Shown here: one piece after another, positions 6,361 to 13,182 of the stretch
Position numbering within the stretch: position 1 is the first letter of the stretch
Layout: each line of letters opens with the position of its first letter
NCBI GenBank assembly: GCA_026996955.1
Contig: JALWJV010000229.1
Location: forward strand, 1 to 15,474
Direction: 5' to 3'
Source: Deltaproteobacteria bacterium
Lineage (GTDB): Bacteria > Desulfobacterota > Dissulfuribacteria > Dissulfuribacterales > QOAL01
Length of the DNA: 15,474 nt
Notes under the pieces: model-generated
The model's input: only the letters and a program-made list of their open reading frames with translations
Told to the model about the DNA's origin: nothing
Databases searched by the model: none
Translations under genes and position numbers: made by a program

Positions 6361-6400
6361 AGTTATAAATTTGGACATATAACAATGAATGGAGGCAACC

Positions 6401-7456
6401 ATGTCCGACCTGACCATAAAAGATAAAAACAGGGCAGTTGACGCTGCCCTGAGCCAGATACAGAAACAGTTTGGAAAGGGCGCTGTAATGCGCCTTGGTG
6501 ACAAGGGGAGTGTTGAGGATGTAGCTGTTATTCCAACCGGTTCCATTGCCGTTGATATTGCAACAGGCGTAGGCGGGGTGCCAAGGGGAAGGATAGTGGA
6601 AATATTCGGACCCGAATCTTCAGGCAAGACCACCCTTGCACTTCACATTATTGCAGAGGCTCAGAAGTCAGGTGGCATTGCTGCCTTTATTGATGCAGAA
6701 CACGCAATGGACCCTGTTTATGCCTCAAAACTGGGGGTAAATACCGAAGACCTCCTCATATCACAGCCCGATTACGGCGAGCAGGCACTTGAGATAGCAG
6801 ATTCTCTGGTTAGAAGCGGTGCGCTGGATATCATAGTGATTGACTCTGTTGCCGCCCTTGTGCCAAAGGCAGAGATTGAGGGCGAAATGGGGGATACCCA
6901 TGTGGGCCTTCAGGCACGGCTCATGTCGCAGGCACTCAGGAAACTTACTGCCAATCTCAACAAGACCAACACCGTGCTTATTTTCATCAATCAGATTCGC
7001 ATGAAAATAGGCGTGATGTTTGGAAACCCCGAGACAACCACTGGCGGTAACGCCCTAAAATTTTACTCCACTATGCGCCTTGATATAAGGCGGACTGCAG
7101 CCCTGAAGGAAGGAGCAGACGTGATAGGCAACCGGACAAAGGTAAAGGTTGTAAAGAACAAGATTGCGCCTCCCTTCAAACAGGCTGAGTTTGATATCTA
7201 CTACGGAGAGGGGATTTCCAGGGAAAGCTCACTGCTGGACCTTGGGGTTGCCGTTGACATAATTGAAAAGAGCGGGGCATGGTACTCATATAACGGCGAG
7301 CGCATGGGGCAGGGCAGAGAGAATGTAAGGAATTTCATGAAGGAAAACCCTGAAATTACATCAGAGATAGAAAACCGGGTTCGTGAGGCCTATGGCCTGC
7401 CTCCCCTTGAAAAGACAACGACAGAGGCAGAAACTGAAGAGGCTGCCGACTCCTGA
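6401..7456 (+). CDS. recA: Recombinase RecA
   Basis: RecA forms ATP-dependent filaments on single-stranded DNA, catalyses strand exchange and stimulates LexA self-cleavage. ATG 6401 with GGAGG at 6391-6395 is the start. An in-frame ATG at 6389 overlaps the ribosome binding site and is rejected. The 351-residue protein has Walker A GPESSGKTT at 70-78, the DAEHAMDP segment, Walker B VIDSVAALVPKAE, the L1 region around GEMGDTHVG, the signature ALRKLTANLNKTNT, and the L2 region after FGNPETTTGGNALKFY. The C-terminus ends in an acidic tail, as usual. A possible structured leader lies upstream. alaS follows after about 100 bp, without the recX gene that separates the two in E. coli. Confidence 0.98.
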   Translation: MSDLTIKDKNRAVDAALSQIQKQFGKGAVMRLGDKGSVEDVAVIPTGSIAVDIATGVGGVPRGRIVEIFGPESSGKTTLALHIIAEAQKSGGIAAFIDAEHAMDPVYASKLGVNTEDLLISQPDYGEQALEIADSLVRSGALDIIVIDSVAALVPKAEIEGEMGDTHVGLQARLMSQALRKLTANLNKTNTVLIFINQIRMKIGVMFGNPETTTGGNALKFYSTMRLDIRRTAALKEGADVIGNRTKVKVVKNKIAPPFKQAEFDIYYGEGISRESSLLDLGVAVDIIEKSGAWYSYNGERMGQGRENVRNFMKENPEITSEIENRVREAYGLPPLEKTTTEAETEEAADS

Positions 7457-7557
7457 TAAGGTGTCTTTGGCACAAAAGAGAGGTTGGGTTTTCTGTACCT
7501 GCCTGGTAAAGGTCAAAACTTGATAATTGAAAAACATACATTTTGTCAACAGATTAT

Positions 7558-10194
7558 ATGAAAAACTTAAAAGGTTCTGAAATACGAAAGCTGTTTCTTG
7601 ATTACTTTGAAAGCAAGGGGCATCAGGTAGTTTCAAGCTCCTCTCTTGTACCGGCTGATGATCCCTCCCTCCTGTTTACCAATGCCGGAATGGTACAGTT
7701 CAAGAAGGTGTTTCTTGGGGAGGAGACAAGGCCCTACAAACGTGCTGCCACAAGCCAGAAGTGTGTAAGGGCAGGGGGTAAGCACAATGATCTTGAAAAT
7801 GTCGGATACACAGCCAGGCATCACACATTTTTCGAGATGCTTGGTAACTTCTCCTTTGGGGACTATTTCAAGAGGGAGGCAATTGCATTTGCCTGGGAAT
7901 TTTTGACAGAGGTACTTGAGCTTCCCAAGGAGAGGCTCTGGGCAACTGTTTTTGAAGATGATGACGAGGCCGCAGCCATGTGGCCTGAGATCACAGGGAT
8001 TTCTCCTGACCGTGTGGTTCGTCTGGGTGAGGAGGATAATTTCTGGGCAATGGGTGATACCGGGCCGTGCGGGCCCTGCTCGGAGATACTTATTGACCAG
8101 GGAGAGGATATAGGCTGCGGAAGACCTGAGTGCCGTGTGGGCTGCGACTGTGACCGGTACCTTGAAATCTGGAACCTGGTATTCATGCAGTTTTTCAGGG
8201 ATGAGAGTGGCCGCATGTCAAGTCTTCCTGACCCATGCATTGATACCGGTATGGGGCTTGAGCGTATTGCAGCAGTGTGCCAGGGAAAGTTCAACAACTT
8301 TGACACCGACATATTTGCAGCGATAATGAATCACCTCCAGAAACTCTCGGGGCTTGAATATGGCAAGGGGGCAGGCACAGACATTGCCATGCGGGTTATT
8401 GCAGACCATGCAAGGGCATCGGCATTTCTGATAGCAGACGGCGTAATCCCTTCAAATGAGGGCCGGGGCTATGTTCTCAGGCGGATAATCAGGAGGGCAG
8501 TACGTTACGGTCGGGTTCTGGGGCTTACAGATGCCTTTATGGCATCAGTTGCCGGTGTTGTCTGTGATGACATGGGTGACATCTATCCTGAACTTGATAA
8601 ATCCAGGGATTTCATGTCCAGGGTGCTTGAAAATGAAGAAACCCGGTTTGCAGAAACACTTGAAACAGGCCTCAGGATACTTGATGAACGAATCCAGGAG
8701 CTCAAGGAGAAGAATGAAAAACAACTGCCTGGAGATTTTGTTTTCAAGCTCTACGATACTTACGGCCTGCCTGTAGATATTGTGCAGGATGTTGTAAAGG
8801 AGCAGGGGGCAGATTTTGACCGAGAAGGTTACAGAAGAGCACGAGAGGAGCAGAGAAGGCGTTCAAAGAGTGCGCACCGAGATGCAGTAACTGAAAAACT
8901 TCCTGATATTTACCGGGAGCTTCTGGCAAAGGGCAAGGGAGTAGATTTTTCAGGATACGAAACCCTTGCCTGTGACTCCACAATACTTGCCCTGGTTTCA
9001 GGACAGGAGGCCCTTGATGCTGTGGAAAGCGGCTGGGAGGGTGAGCTTGTTGTGGAGACCACGCCTTTTTATGCAGAATCAGGCGGGCAGCAGGGGGATA
9101 CAGGTATCATAAAATCAGACGCAGGCAGCGCAGAGGTGCTTGATACTGTCAAACGTGGGGATCTTATTGTACACAAGGTCAGGGTGATAAGCGGAACGCT
9201 TCGGGCAGGCGACGCTGTCCATCTTGCAGTGACCGAGGGCAGGCGAATGGACATTGCACGAAACCATACAGCAACCCACCTGCTTCATGCAGCCCTTCGC
9301 CAGGTCCTTGGTGATCATGTCAAGCAGTCCGGCTCCCTTGTGGCGCCTGATCATCTGCGCTTTGACTTTACCCACTTCTCAGGGGTGTCCACTGTGGAAC
9401 TCCAAAAGGTTGAAGACATTGTAAATGAAAAAATCAGGGCAGATCTCCCGGTGGATACAGAGGTCATGTCCCAGGAAGAGGCAATAAGCCGTGGTGCCAT
9501 GGCGCTGTTTGGCGAAAAATATGGTGATACCGTGCGGGTTGTGAACATACCGGAGTTCAGCATGGAGCTTTGCGGCGGCACTCACCTTGAGAGGACAGGA
9601 CAGGCAGGATTTTTCAAGATAACATCAGAGTCAAGTGTATCAGCAGGGCTTAGAAGGATTGAGGCATGTACCGGTAGCACTGCAGTAAACCTTGTGCATC
9701 AGATGGAAAACACTATTTCAGACATGGCATCAACGCTGAAATGCCCTGTTACCGCAGTAAAAGAAAAGGTGGAATCCCTGTCTGCACGTGTAAAGCAGTT
9801 GGAAAAGGATCTGCAAAAGGCCCTGGCTTCAAAGGCTGCCGCAGGGATTGATGATATACTTGAAAACGCAAGACAGGTTAATGGTATTACTGCAATTGCT
9901 GAAGTGGTTGATGTCCCTGACGCAAAGGCACTTCGGGAAGCTGGGGACAGGATAAGGGACAGGCTCAAGTCAGGTGTGGTGGTGCTCGGTGCTGAAAATA
10001 ACGGCAAGGCCCTGCTCTTGTGTGTTGTTACCAAGGATCTTGCTGGAAAAACCTGCCACGCCGGAAAGATAATCAAGGAAGTGGCCTCAGTTGTAGGCGG
10101 AGGCGGTGGAGGCCGCCCTGACATGTCACAGGCAGGTGGAAGCCGTCCGGAAAAGCTTGAGGAGGCTGTAAAGAAGCTCTATGAGCTCCTCTAG
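7558..10194 (+). CDS. alaS: Alanine-tRNA ligase
   Basis: AlaRS charges tRNA-Ala and hydrolyses mischarged Ser/Gly-tRNA. From ATG 7558 the protein has 878 residues. An in-frame TTG at 7543 would add five residues, but MKNLKGSEIRKLFLDYF aligns best with the family; neither has a good ribosome binding site. The class II catalytic core (1-460) includes the motif 2 region ATSQKCVRAGGKHNDLENVG and motif 3 GRGYVLRRIIRRAVRYG starting at 302. The editing domain carries the zinc ligands HTATH at 570-574 and CGGTH at 672-676. A coiled region leads to the C-Ala domain with a GGGGGGRPDMSQAGG glycine-rich motif. The insert CGRPECRVGCDCDRY after the aminoacylation site is Cys-rich, as I recall for non-enteric AlaRS. 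No frameshift or missing residue was seen. Confidence 0.98.
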   Translation: MKNLKGSEIRKLFLDYFESKGHQVVSSSSLVPADDPSLLFTNAGMVQFKKVFLGEETRPYKRAATSQKCVRAGGKHNDLENVGYTARHHTFFEMLGNFSFGDYFKREAIAFAWEFLTEVLELPKERLWATVFEDDDEAAAMWPEITGISPDRVVRLGEEDNFWAMGDTGPCGPCSEILIDQGEDIGCGRPECRVGCDCDRYLEIWNLVFMQFFRDESGRMSSLPDPCIDTGMGLERIAAVCQGKFNNFDTDIFAAIMNHLQKLSGLEYGKGAGTDIAMRVIADHARASAFLIADGVIPSNEGRGYVLRRIIRRAVRYGRVLGLTDAFMASVAGVVCDDMGDIYPELDKSRDFMSRVLENEETRFAETLETGLRILDERIQELKEKNEKQLPGDFVFKLYDTYGLPVDIVQDVVKEQGADFDREGYRRAREEQRRRSKSAHRDAVTEKLPDIYRELLAKGKGVDFSGYETLACDSTILALVSGQEALDAVESGWEGELVVETTPFYAESGGQQGDTGIIKSDAGSAEVLDTVKRGDLIVHKVRVISGTLRAGDAVHLAVTEGRRMDIARNHTATHLLHAALRQVLGDHVKQSGSLVAPDHLRFDFTHFSGVSTVELQKVEDIVNEKIRADLPVDTEVMSQEEAISRGAMALFGEKYGDTVRVVNIPEFSMELCGGTHLERTGQAGFFKITSESSVSAGLRRIEACTGSTAVNLVHQMENTISDMASTLKCPVTAVKEKVESLSARVKQLEKDLQKALASKAAAGIDDILENARQVNGITAIAEVVDVPDAKALREAGDRIRDRLKSGVVVLGAENNGKALLLCVVTKDLAGKTCHAGKIIKEVASVVGGGGGGRPDMSQAGGSRPEKLEEAVKKLYELL

Positions 10195-10227
10195 TATCTT
10201 CTTTTGAATAATGAAGGTTAGATTAAT

Positions 10228-10313
10228 GCTCAAGGTATGATGCTCAAAGATAATGGTAGAGAAAATCATGCTTTTTTACTTTGGGCCTTGAGCTTTCATT
10301 TTGAGCTGTTTTT
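10228..10313 (+). promoter_or_regulatory. Two mutually exclusive inverted repeats between alaS and the stressosome operon
   Basis: GCTCAAGG (10228-10235) and GCTCAAAG (10242-10249) are followed by CCTTGAGC (10286-10293) and TTTTGAGC (10299-10306). The first and third are exact complements; the second and fourth pair at 7 of 8 positions. Because of their order, the two long-range stems interleave and cannot nest. The last arm is followed by TGTTTTT, which resembles a weak terminator tail. This could be the alaS terminator, an attenuator, or a protein-binding repeat array before the operon. Confidence 0.35.
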
Positions 10314-10345
10314 ACATTACAAATGAATAAAAGGAGGGCTGTAAC

Positions 10346-11227
10346 ATGAACGAACTGAAGGACTACCAGAGTGACGAGGGCTTCCTGTTTGAAATCGTAA
10401 ATGCGGTTCCTTCAGGGATATTTGTTACAGACCTTGAGCACAACATCCTCATAATCAACAAGGCTGCCGCAGATATGGTGGGCCTTACGCCGGGTCAGTG
10501 TTTTGACCGCAAGTGTTATGAAATATTCAATACCAGCATGTGCGGCACTGACCAGTGCACATGCAGGGTGGCTATTGACAACAACCGGGTCAACCAGGGC
10601 CAGACCACGCTTCATGCTGAAAATGGCGAGGTGATAATAGAGTATGCAAGCCGTCCGTTAAGGAATCATGCCGGTGAAATAATAGGTTGCGTGGAACATT
10701 TTATTGATGTCTCTGCACGGGTCGCCCAGGAGGAGGCCATACTCCAGCAGCAGCGTGACCTGCTCAAGAAAAGAGAGGAGGACATACGGCATCTCCAGGA
10801 AGAGATACTTGAGCTCTCCACCCCGGTTGTAGAGGTGTGGGAAGGGGTGCTTGCGCTTCCTCTGATTGGCACCCTTGACAGTCACCGGGCAAGGAGCGCA
10901 ATGGAGCTCCTTCTGAATGAAATCGAGAAGACCCGTTCTCCCTATGTAATTATTGATATTACAGGTGTGCCAACGGTTGATACCGAGGTTGCAAACCATC
11001 TGCTTCAGACGGTTGATGCCGTGCGTCTCATGGGCAGTGAGGCTATCCTTACAGGTGTTTCAACCCATATCGCACTTACCATGGCCCATCTTGGTGTGGA
11101 ACTTGGCACAATAAAGGTGAGGAGCCGCATGGCAGACGCTCTTCATTTTGTGATCAGAAAGATGCATAAACGCCGTCAGGATACCCCGCTTACTGAGCTT
11201 ATACTGCAGGACGGCATGAAAAAATAA
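10346..11227 (+). CDS. rsbR: PAS-STAS sensor protein, RsbR-like
   Basis: A likely stressosome sensor/scaffold: an N-terminal PAS domain joined to a C-terminal STAS domain like that of Bacillus RsbR. ATG 10346 has a strong AAGGAGGG seven bases upstream. PAS spans about 12-125 (VPSGIFVTDLEHNILIINKAA start) and contains five clustered cysteines (C52, C57, C66, C71, C73), suggesting a metal, Fe-S or redox sensor. A helical linker (126-157) leads to STAS (158-275), with the RsbR-type segment DITGVPTVDTEVANH at 204-218. Thr213 matches the second RsbT phosphorylation site of RsbR, and Ser179, 34 residues before, occupies the first (Thr in Bacillus). It has no membrane segment, so it is cytoplasmic. 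It heads an operon of five genes. The family is clear; the signal is unknown. Confidence 0.88.
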   Translation: MNELKDYQSDEGFLFEIVNAVPSGIFVTDLEHNILIINKAAADMVGLTPGQCFDRKCYEIFNTSMCGTDQCTCRVAIDNNRVNQGQTTLHAENGEVIIEYASRPLRNHAGEIIGCVEHFIDVSARVAQEEAILQQQRDLLKKREEDIRHLQEEILELSTPVVEVWEGVLALPLIGTLDSHRARSAMELLLNEIEKTRSPYVIIDITGVPTVDTEVANHLLQTVDAVRLMGSEAILTGVSTHIALTMAHLGVELGTIKVRSRMADALHFVIRKMHKRRQDTPLTELILQDGMKK

Positions 11228-11293
11228 GAGCATCTTTAACTGTGTCATCCATTTACTTGCGCAAACCATGCCCCTGAAACCTGAAACGTACAG

Positions 11294-11710
11294 ATGACGC
11301 CCTTTTCCATATTCCCCATGCAGGATGTAATTATGGTCTCAATCCAGGAGGAGATTGATGACACCCATATTGCATCCCTGGTAAAGGCACTGAGCAGGCG
11401 GGTAAGGGAGACCCATGTACGCTTTGTAATCATTGATCTTCACGATGTTGAGGCAGTGGACACATTTCTTGCTGGAGAGATAGAAAAACTGGCCTCAATG
11501 CTGAATCTCCTCAGGGCATCAACCATTGTGGTGGGACTTTCTGTTCCTGCAGTCCTTACCCTGCTTGATTTTGGCATTCGTTTAAGGGGGGTGGAGTTTG
11601 CCCTGGATGTTGCCCAGGCACTTGAGAGAATCACTTCAGGTGCTGGAACAGACATGCCATACCCTGATGAGTTGGCCAGCATTACAGACAATCCACAGGG
11701 CGAAGGGTAG
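11294..11710 (+). CDS. rsbS: Stand-alone STAS protein, RsbS-like
   Basis: A single STAS-domain protein of 138 residues resembling RsbS, the stressosome core subunit that sequesters RsbT until phosphorylated. Its opening, FSIFPMQDVIMVSIQEEIDD, aligns with the RsbS N-terminus, and VIIDLHDVEAVDTFLAGEI covers the phosphorylation loop. Thr57 lies where Bacillus RsbS has the phosphorylated Ser59 (in DSF), so phosphorylation remains possible but on threonine. The C-terminal 25 residues beyond the STAS fold are polar and acidic. ATG 11294 has no clear Shine-Dalgarno, but the N-terminal alignment supports it. The gene is 66 bp after the RsbR-like gene and 6 bp before the RsbT-like gene, the canonical R-S-T order. 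Confidence 0.85.
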   Translation: MTPFSIFPMQDVIMVSIQEEIDDTHIASLVKALSRRVRETHVRFVIIDLHDVEAVDTFLAGEIEKLASMLNLLRASTIVVGLSVPAVLTLLDFGIRLRGVEFALDVAQALERITSGAGTDMPYPDELASITDNPQGEG

Positions 11711-11716
11711 TCACAG

Positions 11717-12127
11717 GTGTTTACTGACAGAAGCCGGTACTGTGCCCCGGTAAGTCCAGGCACAGGGATAGTGCCTGCCAGGATCATGGCGCGCTCCCTT
11801 CTGAAACGCCTGAACATTAATGAGCCAGCAAGGGCAGAGGTGCTGCTGCTTGTAAACGAACTTGCTACAAACATCATAAGGCATGGACTGGAGGGTGAAC
11901 TCTGTATCTTCCCGGTAACTGCAGAGGGCTATACAGGTTTTCTCATAAGGGCAACTGACCGGGGACCTGGCATCAAGGATCTTGAAACTGCGCTTAAACC
12001 AGGCATTTCACAGGACAATGGCCTGGGCCTGGGACTATCAGCCATAAAACGCATTGCAGACGATGTGAGGATATCAAGCATGATTGAGGGGGGAACACAG
12101 GTGGAGGTCTGGAAATGGCTGAGCTGA
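11717..12127 (+). CDS. rsbT: Switch kinase, RsbT-like GHKL ATPase
   Basis: A small serine/threonine kinase of the anti-sigma-factor/RsbT type (HATPase_c fold). In Bacillus, RsbT phosphorylates RsbR and RsbS and then leaves the stressosome to activate a partner. The 136-residue protein is near the family size and keeps the N-box NELATNIIRHG (Asn52), the G1 box DRGPGI at 81-86 and the glycine-rich G2 GLGLGL at 102-107, so it should bind ATP. The start is GTG 11717, six bases after the preceding stop, with AAGGG (11703-11707) nine bases upstream. Its stop overlaps the next gene by 13 nt. The family could also be called RsbW-like; the neighbouring STAS genes favour RsbT. Confidence 0.85.
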   Translation: MFTDRSRYCAPVSPGTGIVPARIMARSLLKRLNINEPARAEVLLLVNELATNIIRHGLEGELCIFPVTAEGYTGFLIRATDRGPGIKDLETALKPGISQDNGLGLGLSAIKRIADDVRISSMIEGGTQVEVWKWLS

Positions 12128-13182
12128 GCATGCAGCCAGTATGGAAGGAGCTTCCAGTGGCCTCCTCTGCTGATGTCCCCATCATAAGGCGGGCTGTTGG
12201 TAATATAGCGCTTAATTTGGGCTTTTCAGAAAAGAGACAGGCAGAGGTGGTGCTTGCGGCAAGTGAACTTGCCCAGAATCACGTAAATTTCAACACTGTC
12301 AAGGGACGAATCCTGATCTCCGGCCTGTTTTCAGGAAAAACCTCCTTCATTACCATATTTTCCACAGATCATGGCCCCGGCATTAATAATCTTCCCCAGG
12401 CACTTGAAGATGGCATTACCACAGGAAACAGCTATGGGAACGGGCTTGGCACGGTGCGCCGCCTGGCAGATGATTTTTCAATATGTTCAGGCTCTGCTGG
12501 CTCCATGGCCTGTTTCCCTGAACTGCTCTCCCCTGAAGGCACCGGAACCATTGTAGCCGCCTCATTTTCAAGTGACAGCTCTGTCCTTTCGCCGAAAATT
12601 ACTGTCTCTGCCCTTGCCTGCCCAAAGAGGGGAGAGCTCTTTTGCGGGGATGGAATTTACATGGAACAGAGCGGGGATACCTTGCTGATTGTGCTCGCAG
12701 ATGTTCTGGGTCATGGAAAGGAGGCAGCAGAATCTATTGAAACGCTCTGGGACATCCTTGAACTCCTTGATCCGTCTGCTGAACTTTCAAACACCGTGTG
12801 TACCCTTGACAGGGGCCTTGCCGGAAAACGCGGCATGGCATGTCTGTTCATGCGGATTGATCTTGCCAGCGGCATGCTGCAGGCATGCAGCGTGGGAAAC
12901 ATCCGTGCATGCCTTCATGACGGAACCAGGCAGTTTGCAATTGCATCGCTCCCCGGGGTCATTGGCCAGAAGATAAACTGCCGGAAGGTTATGGTGCAGG
13001 AGGTTTTGCTTGCAAGCGGGACAACCTGCCTGATCTTTTCTGACGGCATTGATTCCTCAGCCTTTGCCGCAAGGATAAGAAACAGTATGCATCCTTTGTT
13101 CCAGACATATCTTGCATTTAAGACAGCCCTGTCCCCCTGGGATGATGCGTCGATAATAGCGTGGAGATGGCAGAAACCATAA
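12115..13182 (+). CDS. RsbT-like ATPase fused to RsbX-like PP2C phosphatase
   Basis: A two-domain protein of 355 residues. The N-terminal half (about 10-150) is a second RsbT-like GHKL domain with N-box SELAQN (Asn55), G1 DHGPGI at 85-90 and a shortened G2 GNGLGT. The C-terminal half (about 160-352) is a SpoIIE/PP2C-type phosphatase resembling RsbX: GDG at 178-180, ADVLGHG at 195-201, KRGMACL and CSVGN at 238-262, SDGID at 309-313 and WDDAS at 342-346. The metal-binding aspartates 179, 196, 310 and 344 are all present. RsbX dephosphorylates RsbR/RsbS-type STAS proteins to reset the stressosome. Start ATG 12115 has GGAGG seven bases upstream and overlaps rsbT by 13 nt, implying translational coupling. 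The fusion would join kinase and opposing phosphatase in one chain. Confidence 0.83.
   Translation: MAELSMQPVWKELPVASSADVPIIRRAVGNIALNLGFSEKRQAEVVLAASELAQNHVNFNTVKGRILISGLFSGKTSFITIFSTDHGPGINNLPQALEDGITTGNSYGNGLGTVRRLADDFSICSGSAGSMACFPELLSPEGTGTIVAASFSSDSSVLSPKITVSALACPKRGELFCGDGIYMEQSGDTLLIVLADVLGHGKEAAESIETLWDILELLDPSAELSNTVCTLDRGLAGKRGMACLFMRIDLASGMLQACSVGNIRACLHDGTRQFAIASLPGVIGQKINCRKVMVQEVLLASGTTCLIFSDGIDSSAFAARIRNSMHPLFQTYLAFKTALSPWDDASIIAWRWQKP

Larger units (their letters stand above)
6092..6400. other. Divergent rpsU-recA intergenic region
   Basis: This 309-bp region has no gene. It contains the rpsU ribosome binding site (6098-6106) and promoter (6125-6153) on the minus strand, an isolated TATAAT at 6185-6190 on the plus strand, nested inverted repeats at 6214-6309, a possible operator-like dyad ACATT/AATGT at 6309-6326, a hairpin at 6334-6360, and the recA ribosome binding site at 6391-6395. 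A minus-strand open frame running from recA through this region lacks support. No SOS box of the E. coli, Bacillus or Geobacter type that I know was recognised. Confidence 0.6.

Noticed and set aside
6389..6400. ATG at 6389 as the recA start
   Set aside because: This codon overlaps the GGAGG at 6391-6395 that is correctly spaced for ATG 6401.
6196..6633. Minus-strand frame of 145 codons across the recA leader and recA 5' end
   Set aside because: It is antisense to recA coding sequence, lacks a recognisable product, and no promoter or ribosome binding site supports it.
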